Part shown: piece after piece, positions 27,785-36,031 of the stretch
Position numbering within the stretch: position 1 is the first letter of the stretch
Layout of the letters: each line of letters begins with the position of its first letter
DNA from: Sulfurimonas sp. SAG-AH-194-C21
Lineage (GTDB): Bacteria; Campylobacterota; Campylobacteria; Campylobacterales; Sulfurimonadaceae
Assembly: GCF_029215985.1 (NCBI RefSeq)
Contig: NZ_JAEMVC010000018.1
Span: forward strand, 1-42,606
Length of the DNA: 42,606 nt
Direction: 5' to 3'
Translations under genes and position numbers: made by a program
The notes under the pieces: model-generated
Told to the model about the DNA's origin: nothing
Seen by the model: only the letters and a program-made list of their open reading frames with translations
The model's database searches: none

Positions 27785-29731
27785 TTACGAGTTAATCTCT
27801 TCCTCTTTTTCTTGTATAGTTAAAAGCTCTTCTATCTTCGTCTCATATAACTCTTCGGCATTTGCTAACTCTTGTGCAACAGCTGTAATTCCCTTGTCTT
27901 CATAACAAGATGGATTTGCCAGACACTTATTTATATCTTCTATTTTGACTTCAAGTTCTTCTATCTCTAAAGGAAGCTTTTCTAAGGCCATTTTTTCTTT
28001 AAATGTTAGTTTGAGTGTTGTTTTTTTTACTTCTTTTTTTATCTCTTGCACTTTAGGAGCAGAAGCTATTTCTTTTTCCATGATTGCGAGTTCTTTTAAC
28101 TCTTTTTCCATATCAAGGTATTCGCTATATTGCTGATGAGACTCTTCTATAGTTTTATCAGCTTGAAAAATGAAAAGTTTTTTTGCAATTTTATCTACAA
28201 AATATCTATCATGACTTACAATTATAACTGCACCTGCAAAGTTAGTGAGTTGCTCTTCTAAAATGTTAATAGTTGGAATATCCAAGTCGTTTGTAGGCTC
28301 ATCTAAAATGAGAATATCTACATCTTTTGTAAAGAGTAGGGCAAGTGCTACACGGTTTTTTTCGCCACCACTAAGAACTCCTACTTTTTTCTCTAAAAAC
28401 TCCCTAGGAAAAAGAAAGTTTTTTAAGTATCCATAGACATGTAGGTCTGCACCACGAACACTCACTCTATCTCCACCATTAGGACAAAAAGTCTCTATTA
28501 GGTTTTTATCATCATCAAGAAGTTCTCTGTGTTGGTCAAAGTAACCGACTTTGAACTCTCCGCGTTTGATAACTCCCTCAGTTGGTTCCATCCTTCCAAG
28601 TAAGGCTTTAAGTAGTGTTGATTTTCCACTTCCATTTGGTCCAACTATGGCGATAACATCTTTTTGCAGTATTCGAGTTGTAAAGTTTTTTAAAAGCTGT
28701 TTATCTCCAAGTGTAAGACCAAGTTTTTCTACCTCAAAAAGCATCTTCTGTTTGTTTATACTTTTGTCACGGTTGAAGTGTTTTGCCTCGCGTTGGAGTT
28801 CTACACTCATCATGCGTATTTTTGCTGGATTTGTTTTAGCATCTTCTCGTAAATTCATAAGTCGCTCTTTACGACCTTCGTTGCGTTTAAGTCTTGCACG
28901 AACTCCACGAGCAAACCATTCGTTCTCGCGTTTAAGAACACCTAGAAGATTATCATGCTGTTTTTGAAGTGTTCGGATATACTCTGCTTTTTGAGTTAAG
29001 TAACTACTATAACCACCACTATACTCTTTTAAAACGCAGTCATCAACTTCCACACTTTTTGTGGCAATACGGTCGATGAAGTATCTATCGTGAGAGATAA
29101 AAACAAGTGTAAATTTCTCTTTGAGAATCAACTCTTCTAAAAATTCAACCATATAAACATCAAGGTGGTTGGTAGGCTCATCAAGGAGTAAAATATCTGG
29201 CTTTTGAAGGAGAAGTGAGGCTAGGGCAACGCGACGTTGTTCTCCACCACTTAAAAGACTTATAGGTTTATCTTCATAGTCTTTAAGATTGAAGTGTTGG
29301 ATGATGCGTTCTACCTTATCATCAAGGTTCCAAGCATTATGATGGTCTATGTACTTTGAGAGTCGCTCATGCTCATCTAAAAGGTTCTTATTTTCAAAGT
29401 CCTCTGCTAGAAGTAGGGAGACTTCATTATATCTCTCTTTAGCAATGTTTAAGTCCACTAAACCATGTTCAACTGCCTGACGGACATTATGCCCTTCAAC
29501 GAAGTTTGGGCGTTGGTCTAGCATCTTGACTTCAAGATCATTTTTTGTGATGCGGTTTCCACTATCTTGCATAAGTGAGCCGTGAACTATCTTCATAAGA
29601 GTAGATTTCCCACTTCCATTTTTACCGATGATAACTATACGTTCACCCTCATCTACATGAAAATTCACTTCTGTAAGAATTTTCTGAGCTGAGTAGTGTT
29701 TTGAGATGTTTTGTAAGTCTATGAGTGCCAT
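27785..29731 (-). CDS. ABC-F family ATPase (Uup-like)
   Basis: The 648-residue soluble protein has two ABC cassettes and no membrane helices. Walker A motifs are GKNGSGKST (about residue 36) and GPNGSGKST (about residue 365); signatures are LSGGEQRR and LSGGEKNR; Walker B motifs are LLLDEPTNHLD and LILDEPTNDLD. An ABC-F linker with KRENEWFARGVRARLKRNEG and a C-terminal coiled coil (about 560-648, Glu/Lys-rich) follow the Uup layout. ABC-F proteins act on ribosomes; Uup is also linked to DNA structure stability. Start is ATG. A resistance-type ABC-F is less likely. Confidence 0.9.
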   Translation of the reverse strand: MALIDLQNISKHYSAQKILTEVNFHVDEGERIVIIGKNGSGKSTLMKIVHGSLMQDSGNRITKNDLEVKMLDQRPNFVEGHNVRQAVEHGLVDLNIAKERYNEVSLLLAEDFENKNLLDEHERLSKYIDHHNAWNLDDKVERIIQHFNLKDYEDKPISLLSGGEQRRVALASLLLQKPDILLLDEPTNHLDVYMVEFLEELILKEKFTLVFISHDRYFIDRIATKSVEVDDCVLKEYSGGYSSYLTQKAEYIRTLQKQHDNLLGVLKRENEWFARGVRARLKRNEGRKERLMNLREDAKTNPAKIRMMSVELQREAKHFNRDKSINKQKMLFEVEKLGLTLGDKQLLKNFTTRILQKDVIAIVGPNGSGKSTLLKALLGRMEPTEGVIKRGEFKVGYFDQHRELLDDDKNLIETFCPNGGDRVSVRGADLHVYGYLKNFLFPREFLEKKVGVLSGGEKNRVALALLFTKDVDILILDEPTNDLDIPTINILEEQLTNFAGAVIIVSHDRYFVDKIAKKLFIFQADKTIEESHQQYSEYLDMEKELKELAIMEKEIASAPKVQEIKKEVKKTTLKLTFKEKMALEKLPLEIEELEVKIEDINKCLANPSCYEDKGITAVAQELANAEELYETKIEELLTIQEKEEEINS

Positions 29732-29846
29732 AATTATTCTTAGTTTTAATTTTTGTAATCATATCTTTATCTGTGTTAATAGGTGCTTATTTTATCGGTA
29801 GTGTGCTTTAACTATAGATACTTTTTCACCTAACTATTGTCGAAAA
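29732..29846. other. Intergenic region holding toxin gene debris
   Basis: No intact gene is visible. On the - strand one frame reads GEKVSIVKAHYR and then stops (about 29795-29830). This resembles the W-S-V-R-V, H-Y-R-A stretch expected further along the RelE-type toxin, in a different frame from the first 50 codons. Confidence 0.3.
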
Positions 29847-29996
29847 CTATGGGGATAAAGTGATTTTTTTGAAATGTAAGGATGGATGCTTTTGATTATC
29901 TTTTAGTAACTCAAAATTTTTATCTGCTAATAGTTGTGTTCTTTTGGGGAGTGCATCATATGATTTCCAAAAAGAAGGAACTGTGTAGTGTGTCAT
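29847..29996 (-). pseudogene. Truncated RelE/ParE-type toxin
   Basis: The ATG overlaps the antitoxin stop (ATGA), the usual coupling of such pairs. The frame gives 49 residues, MTHYTVPSFWKSYDALPK, then TQLLADKNFELLKDNQ and HPSLHFKKI, and stops shortly after at TAG. This matches the first half of a RelE/ParE-like toxin family whose second half reads about GKFWSVRV, YRALA, WFWIGSH. That half is missing or scrambled, so the catalytic C-terminal part is lost and the toxin should be inactive. The family assignment is from remembered sequence pattern. Confidence 0.7.
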
Positions 29997-30193
29997 AAGG
30001 CCTTATGCTTACCGTTCTTAAAATCATTAAGAGCAGTATTAGCTAGATCATCTAGCTTACCATCAGTAGCATCATCTTCAATTCGCTTATCCCATTTTTT
30101 AGAGTCAAGGTCTTGAAACCATTCTCTAAGTACTATAAAATCATGTTCTGGAAGATTTTCTATTTCTTCTTCTATCATTATTAATGAGCTCAT
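29993..30193 (-). CDS. Antitoxin of a RelE-type toxin-antitoxin pair
   Basis: The 66-residue acidic protein contains IENLPEHDFIVLREWFQDLDSKKWDKRIEDDATDGKLDDLANTALNDFKNGKHK. The pattern (W[D/E]xQIExD, a GKLDxLAxxAL motif, then DFxxG) is that of small antitoxins coded just before RelE/ParE-like toxins in many bacteria. It overlaps the toxin ATG by three bases. The antitoxin is intact while the toxin is truncated, so it is either a relic or serves another toxin copy. Confidence 0.75.
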   Translation of the reverse strand: MSSLIMIEEEIENLPEHDFIVLREWFQDLDSKKWDKRIEDDATDGKLDDLANTALNDFKNGKHKAL

Positions 30194-30432
30194 ATTAAAT
30201 CTCCTATGATTTATTTATTGTTACTATTATAGCTAAAATGTTATCAATTCTAGATCTCTGGTTTTATCTTTACTTTAAAATGCTCTACTCAAACAGTTTT
30301 ACTTGAGTATCATCCTTCAATAAACATTAAAATTTCTGATGCTATTATCAGTGAATTTAGTAGTAGAGTACATCTCCTACAAGATAGTAATTCTACCCTC
30401 TTACGTGTTCATTCATGTGAGGCTAAAGACAA
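30194..30432. other. Gene-poor stretch
   Basis: No gene with a start codon is visible. A + strand frame is open from about 30255 to 30674 and its first part (VLLEYHPSINIKISDAIISEF and following) looks somewhat protein-like, but it has no start and overlaps the receiver remnant on the other strand, so I do not call it. Confidence 0.3.
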
Positions 30433-30783
30433 TCAAAAGTCCTTTTGTTTATCTATCTCAGGAAATAATTTTAAAACTGTACTTACTATAGCAGCTTTTT
30501 GCATTGGCTTTGCTAAGGACAGTGCACCTAAGTCTGTAGCTATTTTTATGAAGTCCTCATCAAGATTCATATCGGTTAAAAAGATAGAAGGAAGTGTTTC
30601 AAATCTAGGCATAGATCTAAGTGTTCGAAGAAACTCTATCCCTCCCATTTCTGGACGAATTACATCTTGAATTAAGAGGTCAATTTTATGTTTTTTTAAA
30701 TAGCTAAGTGTTTCATGGGAAGAAACCGAGCTAATTAGATTAATGTCGAAGGTCTTAGATAATGCTGATGAAAGTATTTTTAA
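30433..30783 (-). pseudogene. Response-regulator receiver domain remnant without start
   Basis: The frame opens after a TAA at 30784-30786 and gives 116 codons that read as a receiver domain: ILSSALSKTFDINLISSVSSHE, LLIQDVIRPEMGGIEFLRTL (phospho-aspartate present), LPSIFLTDMN and LGALSLAKPMQK (conserved lysine). The first beta strand with its acidic pair is missing, and no ATG, GTG or TTG occurs before the methionine of MGGIEF at 30648. A protein from that ATG would lack the phosphorylation site. It is therefore probably a 5'-truncated stand-alone receiver gene. Confidence 0.65.
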
Positions 30784-30855
30784 TTATATATGTTATAAGT
30801 AAGTATACTTCCGTATTATACAATAAAATTAGTATTTATAGAAACTTTAATGAGT

Positions 30856-31554
30856 TTAAGTATCTTCTTTTGGAGTTTCGTCTACTTCTTTAGCAGGAAC
30901 CCATTTAGATTTTATCTCGGCTTTTCTTTTAGCTCTTTGTGCTACTTTTTTATGACGAGGTTTTTTACTTTTATCTTTTACCTGCGTTTGCGCACGATTT
31001 GTATGCTCAAAACCTTCAAGCTCTTCTTCTTTCATCTCACACTTCATCATAAGTTCTATAGTTTCTAATTGCCCTTCATCTTGTGGGTCTATGAGTGAGA
31101 TGGCATTACCTGTCTCATCAACTGTACGAAGACCTTTGAAGTAGTCGGGTGCTTCAAATGGAAGGTCGTAGTTTATAAGTGTCTCAACATTTTTTAACTC
31201 CATTGTCTCAAAGATTCTATCAGTAGTGATGAGAATTTTTAAGTCTTTGGCATTAAATGCAGTCTGTGCATCTTCTATCTGAGAAGCTCTATGGTTTCCA
31301 TTGACATTTAAGACATTAAACTCTTTTTCTTTAAGTAAAGTTTGGAGTTTCTCAGCACTTTTTTTACTTTTAACTATAAGTAAAACTTGCTTGTCTTTAA
31401 GAGGTGTTATTAACTCTAGTAACATTCTAGTCTTATCGTGTTGTTGGACAAAGTAAGCAGTCTGGGGTGTACGATTTCCTACACTGATATAATCATAATA
31501 TTTTTTAGGTGTTGTAGGTTTTTCTTCATTTAAAGTAGTGTTTTCTTCGCTCAA
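30856..31554 (-). CDS. Stand-alone helicase C-terminal (RecA2-like) domain protein
   Basis: The 232-residue protein matches only the second RecA-like domain of DEAD-box RNA helicases, such as RhlE. Residues 40-165 contain LLELITPLKDKQVLLIVKSKKSAEKL (motif IV region), VNGNHRASQIEDAQTAF, LKILITTDRIFETMELKNVETLINYDLP (motif V region) and YFKGLRTVDETGNAISLI. Motif VI HRxGRxGR is degenerate (FKGLRTVDETG), and the first RecA domain with Walker A and DEAD is absent. The C-terminus (about 180-232) is Lys/Arg-rich and probably binds RNA. It cannot be a helicase alone; an RNA-binding or ribosome-associated role is a guess. Confidence 0.7.
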   Translation of the reverse strand: MSEENTTLNEEKPTTPKKYYDYISVGNRTPQTAYFVQQHDKTRMLLELITPLKDKQVLLIVKSKKSAEKLQTLLKEKEFNVLNVNGNHRASQIEDAQTAFNAKDLKILITTDRIFETMELKNVETLINYDLPFEAPDYFKGLRTVDETGNAISLIDPQDEGQLETIELMMKCEMKEEELEGFEHTNRAQTQVKDKSKKPRHKKVAQRAKRKAEIKSKWVPAKEVDETPKEDT

Positions 31555-31612
31555 AATGGACTCCTTAAAGTTTTAAGAGAATTATAGCTAAGTAATGGGT
31601 TATAATGATAAT

Positions 31613-32620
31613 ATGGATAAGAAAAAAATAACAATTATTGGTGCAGGTGTGAGTGGACTCTATCTTGCATATTTACTTGAAGATAAGTTTGATATAAGAA
31701 TTCTTGAAGCTAGAAAAAGAGTTGGTGGAAGAATTTATAGTATATCGGGAAATGATATGGGTCCTTCATGGATTTGGTCACATCAAAAAAATGTTTTAAA
31801 ACTAGTTGATGCACTTGGACTTGAACTCTTTACTCAGTTCAGCGAGGGAAATGCTTTGTATGATACTAAAGAGAGACTCGAAGTTTTTAGACCACAGCCA
31901 TCGGCACCATCAACTAGAATATCTGGTACACTCTCTCAACTTATAAATAAACTTGAAGCAAAACTACAAAACACTCAAATAATTTTAGATGAAAAAGTAG
32001 AGAGTGTACAAGAGAAACATGGAAATAGGGTAGTGCGAACAGGGAACAAAGAATATGAAAGTGACTATGTAATAGTAACGCTGCCTCCTCGTTTAGCCGC
32101 TGCACTTGTCTATGAACCTGCTCTACCACAAAGTCTTAAACAAAAGATGTTAGATACACAGACTTGGATGGGTGCTAGTGCTAAGTGTGTGGTTGAGTTT
32201 AGTCGTTCATTTTGGAGGGATAAAGGTCTGAGTGGTTTTACTTTTTCTCCTCTAGGACCATTAGGTGAGATACATGATGCAAGTGAGGGTGATAAACATG
32301 CACTTTTTGGTTTTGTTGGTGTAAATACAGATATGCAAGACTTCCAAAGTAAAGTACAAGCACAGATGATACGACTTTTTGACATAAAGAAGAGTGATAT
32401 ACAAGGGATTCATCTTCTTGACTGGAGAGAAGAGTTATATAGTTCAAGTGCTGAGGATAAAAAACCTTTAAATGCTCATCCTGAGTATGGGATAGATACC
32501 AGTGAGTATGGTGATAGAGTACTATTTGGAGCGACTGAATTTTCTTATGATAATGGTGGTTATATAGAGGGTGCAATAGTACTAGCACAGGAAATAAGTG
32601 AGAAACTACATAATGCATAA
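31613..32620 (+). CDS. FAD-dependent amine oxidase family protein
   Basis: The protein starts with the dinucleotide-binding motif IIGAGVSGLYLAYLLE, followed by EARKRVGGRIYS (the GGR motif of monoamine oxidase-type flavoproteins), and ends with FGATEFSYDNGGYIEGAIVLAQEI, the C-terminal FAD contact. At about 335 residues it is shorter than typical monoamine oxidases (about 450), so the substrate domain is reduced. The substrate is unknown. I chose the ATG of MDKKKITIIGAG; an ATG at 31595 in frame adds six residues. Its end overlaps the next gene. Confidence 0.82.
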   Translation: MDKKKITIIGAGVSGLYLAYLLEDKFDIRILEARKRVGGRIYSISGNDMGPSWIWSHQKNVLKLVDALGLELFTQFSEGNALYDTKERLEVFRPQPSAPSTRISGTLSQLINKLEAKLQNTQIILDEKVESVQEKHGNRVVRTGNKEYESDYVIVTLPPRLAAALVYEPALPQSLKQKMLDTQTWMGASAKCVVEFSRSFWRDKGLSGFTFSPLGPLGEIHDASEGDKHALFGFVGVNTDMQDFQSKVQAQMIRLFDIKKSDIQGIHLLDWREELYSSSAEDKKPLNAHPEYGIDTSEYGDRVLFGATEFSYDNGGYIEGAIVLAQEISEKLHNA

Positions 32621-34721
32621 ACTTTTACAACATAAAATTCTTATATTCTTTTTGATTCTTCTCACTTTACTGATAGTCTCATTTAAATCCTTACTTATAA
32701 AAGGGGGTGAGTGGTACCTTGGTGATTTACTTAAAGAAGAGGTTCGTATTAACTCTTTAGTTTTGTACCCTACACAAATAAAAGCCTACATTCAAAAACC
32801 TCAAAATAGAGCCTCTCTTCGTGTTATAAATGAATTTCCTTTACAAGCAGAACTTACTTACGATGGAAATATGAATGCTTTTAAAGAGTATGTAGCCTTA
32901 GATGCAAACACATCACTATTTGCTACCATCTTTTATGAAAAAGAGTTAGTGATAGATGCAGAGGGTGACATTAGTATACCTGCATTTGATACACTACATA
33001 TAAACACAAAACTAAATATGATAGATGAGAATCTAAGCCTTTTCCTCGAAGTGGCTTTTAATAAAAATAGTGAGTATAACTTTGATGCAAATGTAAATAA
33101 AGAGGGCAATACTACACTTGTTAACCTGCAAAGTGATGCTTTTGGTGGAGAAACAGAAGCTCTGTTTGAAGATGATAAGTTAAAGGTAAGAGTCAAAAAT
33201 ATTCATCTCTTGAAACTTCTTCAACAGTATGGTGTCGATGTAAAAGCCAAAGGTTATATTTCTGCCTTAGCACAAGTAGATACAAAAACATTTAAAAGTA
33301 CTTTACTTATATCCTCTCCTAAAATCACATATGAAAAAGAAGTCTTAGAAGATGTTGTTTTTGATATACAAAAACTCTCTTATGAGAAAGAGAGACTAAA
33401 ATTAGACTATATACTGAGTTTAAAGTATGCAGATGAGAAGCTATCTTTAAGTGGTGATGTTGATTATAAAGATAGACTCTCTGTTCATGCCACAACAAAA
33501 CTTTTTGGTTCAAGTACAGACTTACATTATTTAGAAGATAAGATAAGTGTAAGTGCTAAAGGTATAGATACTCAAGAGCTCTTGACCTTTTTAAAACTTC
33601 CTCTTTATGCAAAAGGAAAATTTACTCTCAACCTTGAGGGGAAAATTGATAACTTAGATGTCGTAGTCCAAGCCAAGAGTATTGTTTTAGATAAAAATCT
33701 AACAGGTTTAGATGATAGTGTGAGTCTGAATGTAAACGCAAACTATACACCTAAAAAAGTGAGTTTTCAAACGCAAGCAAAAGCAAAAACCTTTGAACTG
33801 GGTAAAAGTAAGGGTGTGTATAACTTAGTGAAAAAAGAACTTCATTTAGAACAAAACCTTAAACTCTTATATGAGAAAAAGTTTGTGCCTCTTTTTGTGA
33901 ATATAGTGTATGCTGATGAGGTGCTAAGAGTAAAAAGTCCATCTTTTGGTGGAAAACTAGATCTTACACTTAAAGATAAAAAAGTAAATATTTTAATGAA
34001 AGAACTTGAAGTAGACAAGATAGCAAAAATTGCAAAACAGCAGTTATATGTGAAAGGTGGTGCTGTCAATGGGAAAGTATTTTATGACATAGATAAAAAG
34101 AAGGCAAGAACAAAGATAAGAGTAAACAATATGTATCTTCAAGGGATAGATTTAGATACAACACTCGGTGCAATGGGACTTAATGTGTTTAATATTACAA
34201 GTAGTTTTTTGGATGATGATACAAGTAAAATAACTAATATACAACACATGCAGATAAACTTAGAGTATCAAAATGAAATGATTCATTTAAGTGATGTGGC
34301 GTTTGCTACACCAAAATATAGAGTAGCAGCACTTGGTAATATTCATAAAGATGGAAATATTACCTCTTTAGATATTCATATTTTAGATAAAAGTGGCTGT
34401 TCTTCTTTAGAACAAAAACTGAGTGGAAGTGTTTATGATATAAAACTTGATAATAAACTCTCAACTAGTGTTGATGTAGTAAGTGCTGTGCCTGGTTCGT
34501 TAGTGAGTGGTACGAAAAGTATTTTTGATTTTGCAACAGGTGCTATAGACAAAACAGCTACTTTTGTTGTAAATAAAAGTCATTTAAGTGAAAATAAGAT
34601 CTCACTGGTATCAAATATAGGAGATACCGCAACAGGTGGTGTCTCTTCGAGTGCAGATGTCGTTAGACTAGAATGTAAAGCAGTGTATAAGGGTTCTGTT
34701 AAACACCCACTTAAGGATTAA
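32613..34721 (+). CDS. Large AsmA/DUF748-like envelope protein
   Basis: The 702-residue protein has one N-terminal membrane helix (about residues 7-27) and a long, beta-rich, repeat-like periplasmic part of alternating hydrophobic residues, such as LKLDYILSLKYADEKLSLSGDVDYKD. This layout is typical of AsmA-like and TamB-like proteins, which span the periplasm and are linked to lipid movement to the outer membrane. The C-terminal portion (IDLDTTLGAMGLNVFNITSSFL, then KLSGSVYDIKL) resembles AsmA C-termini. I chose the ATG overlapping the amine oxidase stop; a GTG at 32598 is also in frame. Confidence 0.7.
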   Translation: MHKLLQHKILIFFLILLTLLIVSFKSLLIKGGEWYLGDLLKEEVRINSLVLYPTQIKAYIQKPQNRASLRVINEFPLQAELTYDGNMNAFKEYVALDANTSLFATIFYEKELVIDAEGDISIPAFDTLHINTKLNMIDENLSLFLEVAFNKNSEYNFDANVNKEGNTTLVNLQSDAFGGETEALFEDDKLKVRVKNIHLLKLLQQYGVDVKAKGYISALAQVDTKTFKSTLLISSPKITYEKEVLEDVVFDIQKLSYEKERLKLDYILSLKYADEKLSLSGDVDYKDRLSVHATTKLFGSSTDLHYLEDKISVSAKGIDTQELLTFLKLPLYAKGKFTLNLEGKIDNLDVVVQAKSIVLDKNLTGLDDSVSLNVNANYTPKKVSFQTQAKAKTFELGKSKGVYNLVKKELHLEQNLKLLYEKKFVPLFVNIVYADEVLRVKSPSFGGKLDLTLKDKKVNILMKELEVDKIAKIAKQQLYVKGGAVNGKVFYDIDKKKARTKIRVNNMYLQGIDLDTTLGAMGLNVFNITSSFLDDDTSKITNIQHMQINLEYQNEMIHLSDVAFATPKYRVAALGNIHKDGNITSLDIHILDKSGCSSLEQKLSGSVYDIKLDNKLSTSVDVVSAVPGSLVSGTKSIFDFATGAIDKTATFVVNKSHLSENKISLVSNIGDTATGGVSSSADVVRLECKAVYKGSVKHPLKD

Positions 34722-35581
34722 AAGGCTTTTTTTATAAGCTGGTGTAAACCTACACTTATCATTCCTAAAAGAAAACCAAAAAGTAGTTGACCTATAATAC
34801 TTGGTATAAATGCTAAGGTATGGTGAATATATGCAATATTATGTGAAAAAATACCACCTGCTACTAAAAACATAGCAAGAGTTCCTAAAAATGTCAGGAC
34901 TCGTATGACTTTAGGAAGTGCAGAGACAAGAATTTCACCTATATTTTTAAGCAGAGGTCTTGTGTCCTTTGCTATTTCTATAAGTGTAAATCCAAAGTCA
35001 TCCATTCGTACAAGTAGGGCGACTATACCATACACCCCAACTGTTGCTAAAAAGGCTACGAAAGTAACAGCTATTATCTGTACGGGGAGAGACTGCTCAA
35101 GAACAGTTCCTAACGCCATGATAACTATCTCGATAGAGAGAATAAAGTCTGTAAGAATTGCAGACTTTACTTTTGACTTTTCTATAAGTAAAATCTCTGC
35201 CTCAGTTTTAGCTGTAGTAATGTCATCATCATCTTTGTGCTCATTATGTAAACCAAAGTACTCTAAAACCTTTTCAGCTGCCTCGTAGGCTAAGTAAACG
35301 CCACCAAGCATTAGTATAGGGATGATAGACCAAGGAGCAAAAGCACTTAAAAGAAATGCAAGAGGAAGAATGATAAGTTTGTTTTTAAATGAACCTTTTG
35401 TGATAGCCCAGAGTACTGGCAGTTCTCTCGAAGTTGTAAAGCCAGAAGCTTTTTGAGCACTAACTGCTAAGTCATCGCCTAAAATACCAACAGTCTTTTT
35501 TGTAGCTACCTTACTCATAGCAGCTGCATCATCTAAAAGAGCAGCAATATCGTCAAAAACAGCAAAAAATCCTACACTCAC
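34718..35581 (-). CDS. DUF808 (YedI-like) inner membrane protein
   Basis: The 287-residue protein matches DUF808: MSVGFFAVFDDIAALLDDAAAMSKVATKKTVGILGDDLAVSA at the N-terminus is highly characteristic, followed by ELPVLWAITKGSFKNKLIILP and several membrane helices (about 72-100, 140-190, 215-280). The function of the family is unknown. Its end overlaps that of the AsmA-like gene (convergent) and its start overlaps the previous gene's stop by four bases, so it is co-transcribed with that small membrane protein. Confidence 0.9.
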   Translation of the reverse strand: MSVGFFAVFDDIAALLDDAAAMSKVATKKTVGILGDDLAVSAQKASGFTTSRELPVLWAITKGSFKNKLIILPLAFLLSAFAPWSIIPILMLGGVYLAYEAAEKVLEYFGLHNEHKDDDDITTAKTEAEILLIEKSKVKSAILTDFILSIEIVIMALGTVLEQSLPVQIIAVTFVAFLATVGVYGIVALLVRMDDFGFTLIEIAKDTRPLLKNIGEILVSALPKVIRVLTFLGTLAMFLVAGGIFSHNIAYIHHTLAFIPSIIGQLLFGFLLGMISVGLHQLIKKAF

Positions 35582-35898
35582 TGTTTATCCTCTGAAAGTT
35601 CTATACAAAGCTCACGTGCTGTAAACCAGTCTGCTATGCCTTGTGAAGTGTAGTTATACTCATGCTGAGAAGAGGGAATGACACTATGCATCATTTTTGA
35701 GCGGACAATCCCCATGATGATAAAAGAGAGTAAAAAGAGTGCTATACCTATGAAGTAATCATAATAGTACCATGATATTAGTCCTACGATATAAGAGGTG
35801 AATTGTAAAAACACTCTTAACAAAAAAGAGATAAGTTTACATTTTTTAGTAAAGAGTTTTGGTGTTGGTTGGATTTGATTTATAAAGTCTGTTTGCAT
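35578..35898 (-). CDS. Small two-helix membrane protein of unknown function
   Basis: The protein from ATG at 35898 (MQTDFINQIQPTPKLF) has 106 residues, with two membrane helices (about 24-42 and 46-64) and a soluble tail containing SQHEYNYTSQGIADWFTARELCIELSEDKQ. I chose this start because the in-frame ATG at 35931 would place the TATAAT of GTTATAATTATTTCATG inside the gene, where it looks like a -10 box. It is coupled to the DUF808 gene by a 4-bp overlap. I do not recognise the family. Confidence 0.6.
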   Translation of the reverse strand: MQTDFINQIQPTPKLFTKKCKLISFLLRVFLQFTSYIVGLISWYYYDYFIGIALFLLSFIIMGIVRSKMMHSVIPSSQHEYNYTSQGIADWFTARELCIELSEDKQ

Positions 35899-35945
35899 GA
35901 AATAATTATAACAAAACATTGGTAAATACAAGTTGACTAAGAAAA

Positions 35946-35966
35946 CTTGAGTCTATTTGACTAAAG
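35946..35966 (+). promoter_or_regulatory. HAIR-like operator (HspR site) upstream of htpG
   Basis: CTTGAGT, seven bases, then ACTAAAG differs from the HAIR consensus CTTGAGT-N7-ACTCAAG at one position. It lies about 66 bases before the htpG ATG, where an HspR repressor site would act. Two further inverted repeats overlap it: CAAGTT-N9-AACTTG (35929-35949) and TATTTGAC-N8-GTCAAATA (35954-35977). HspR and HAIR control heat-shock genes in Campylobacter and Helicobacter; hspR itself is not in this window. Confidence 0.6.
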
Positions 35967-36031
35967 TATGTCAAATATTAACTTTTTTTAGTTAAAATTC
36001 CGAAAATAATAAAATGCACAAGGATTCTACA

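Noticed and set aside
30255..30674. Open + strand frame with protein-like start VLLEYHPSINIKISDA
   Set aside because: It has no start codon and overlaps the better-supported receiver remnant on the other strand.
30850..31068. 72-codon Phe-rich + strand ORF
   Set aside because: It is antisense to the Lys-rich tail of the helicase C-domain gene; Phe comes from complementary Lys codons.
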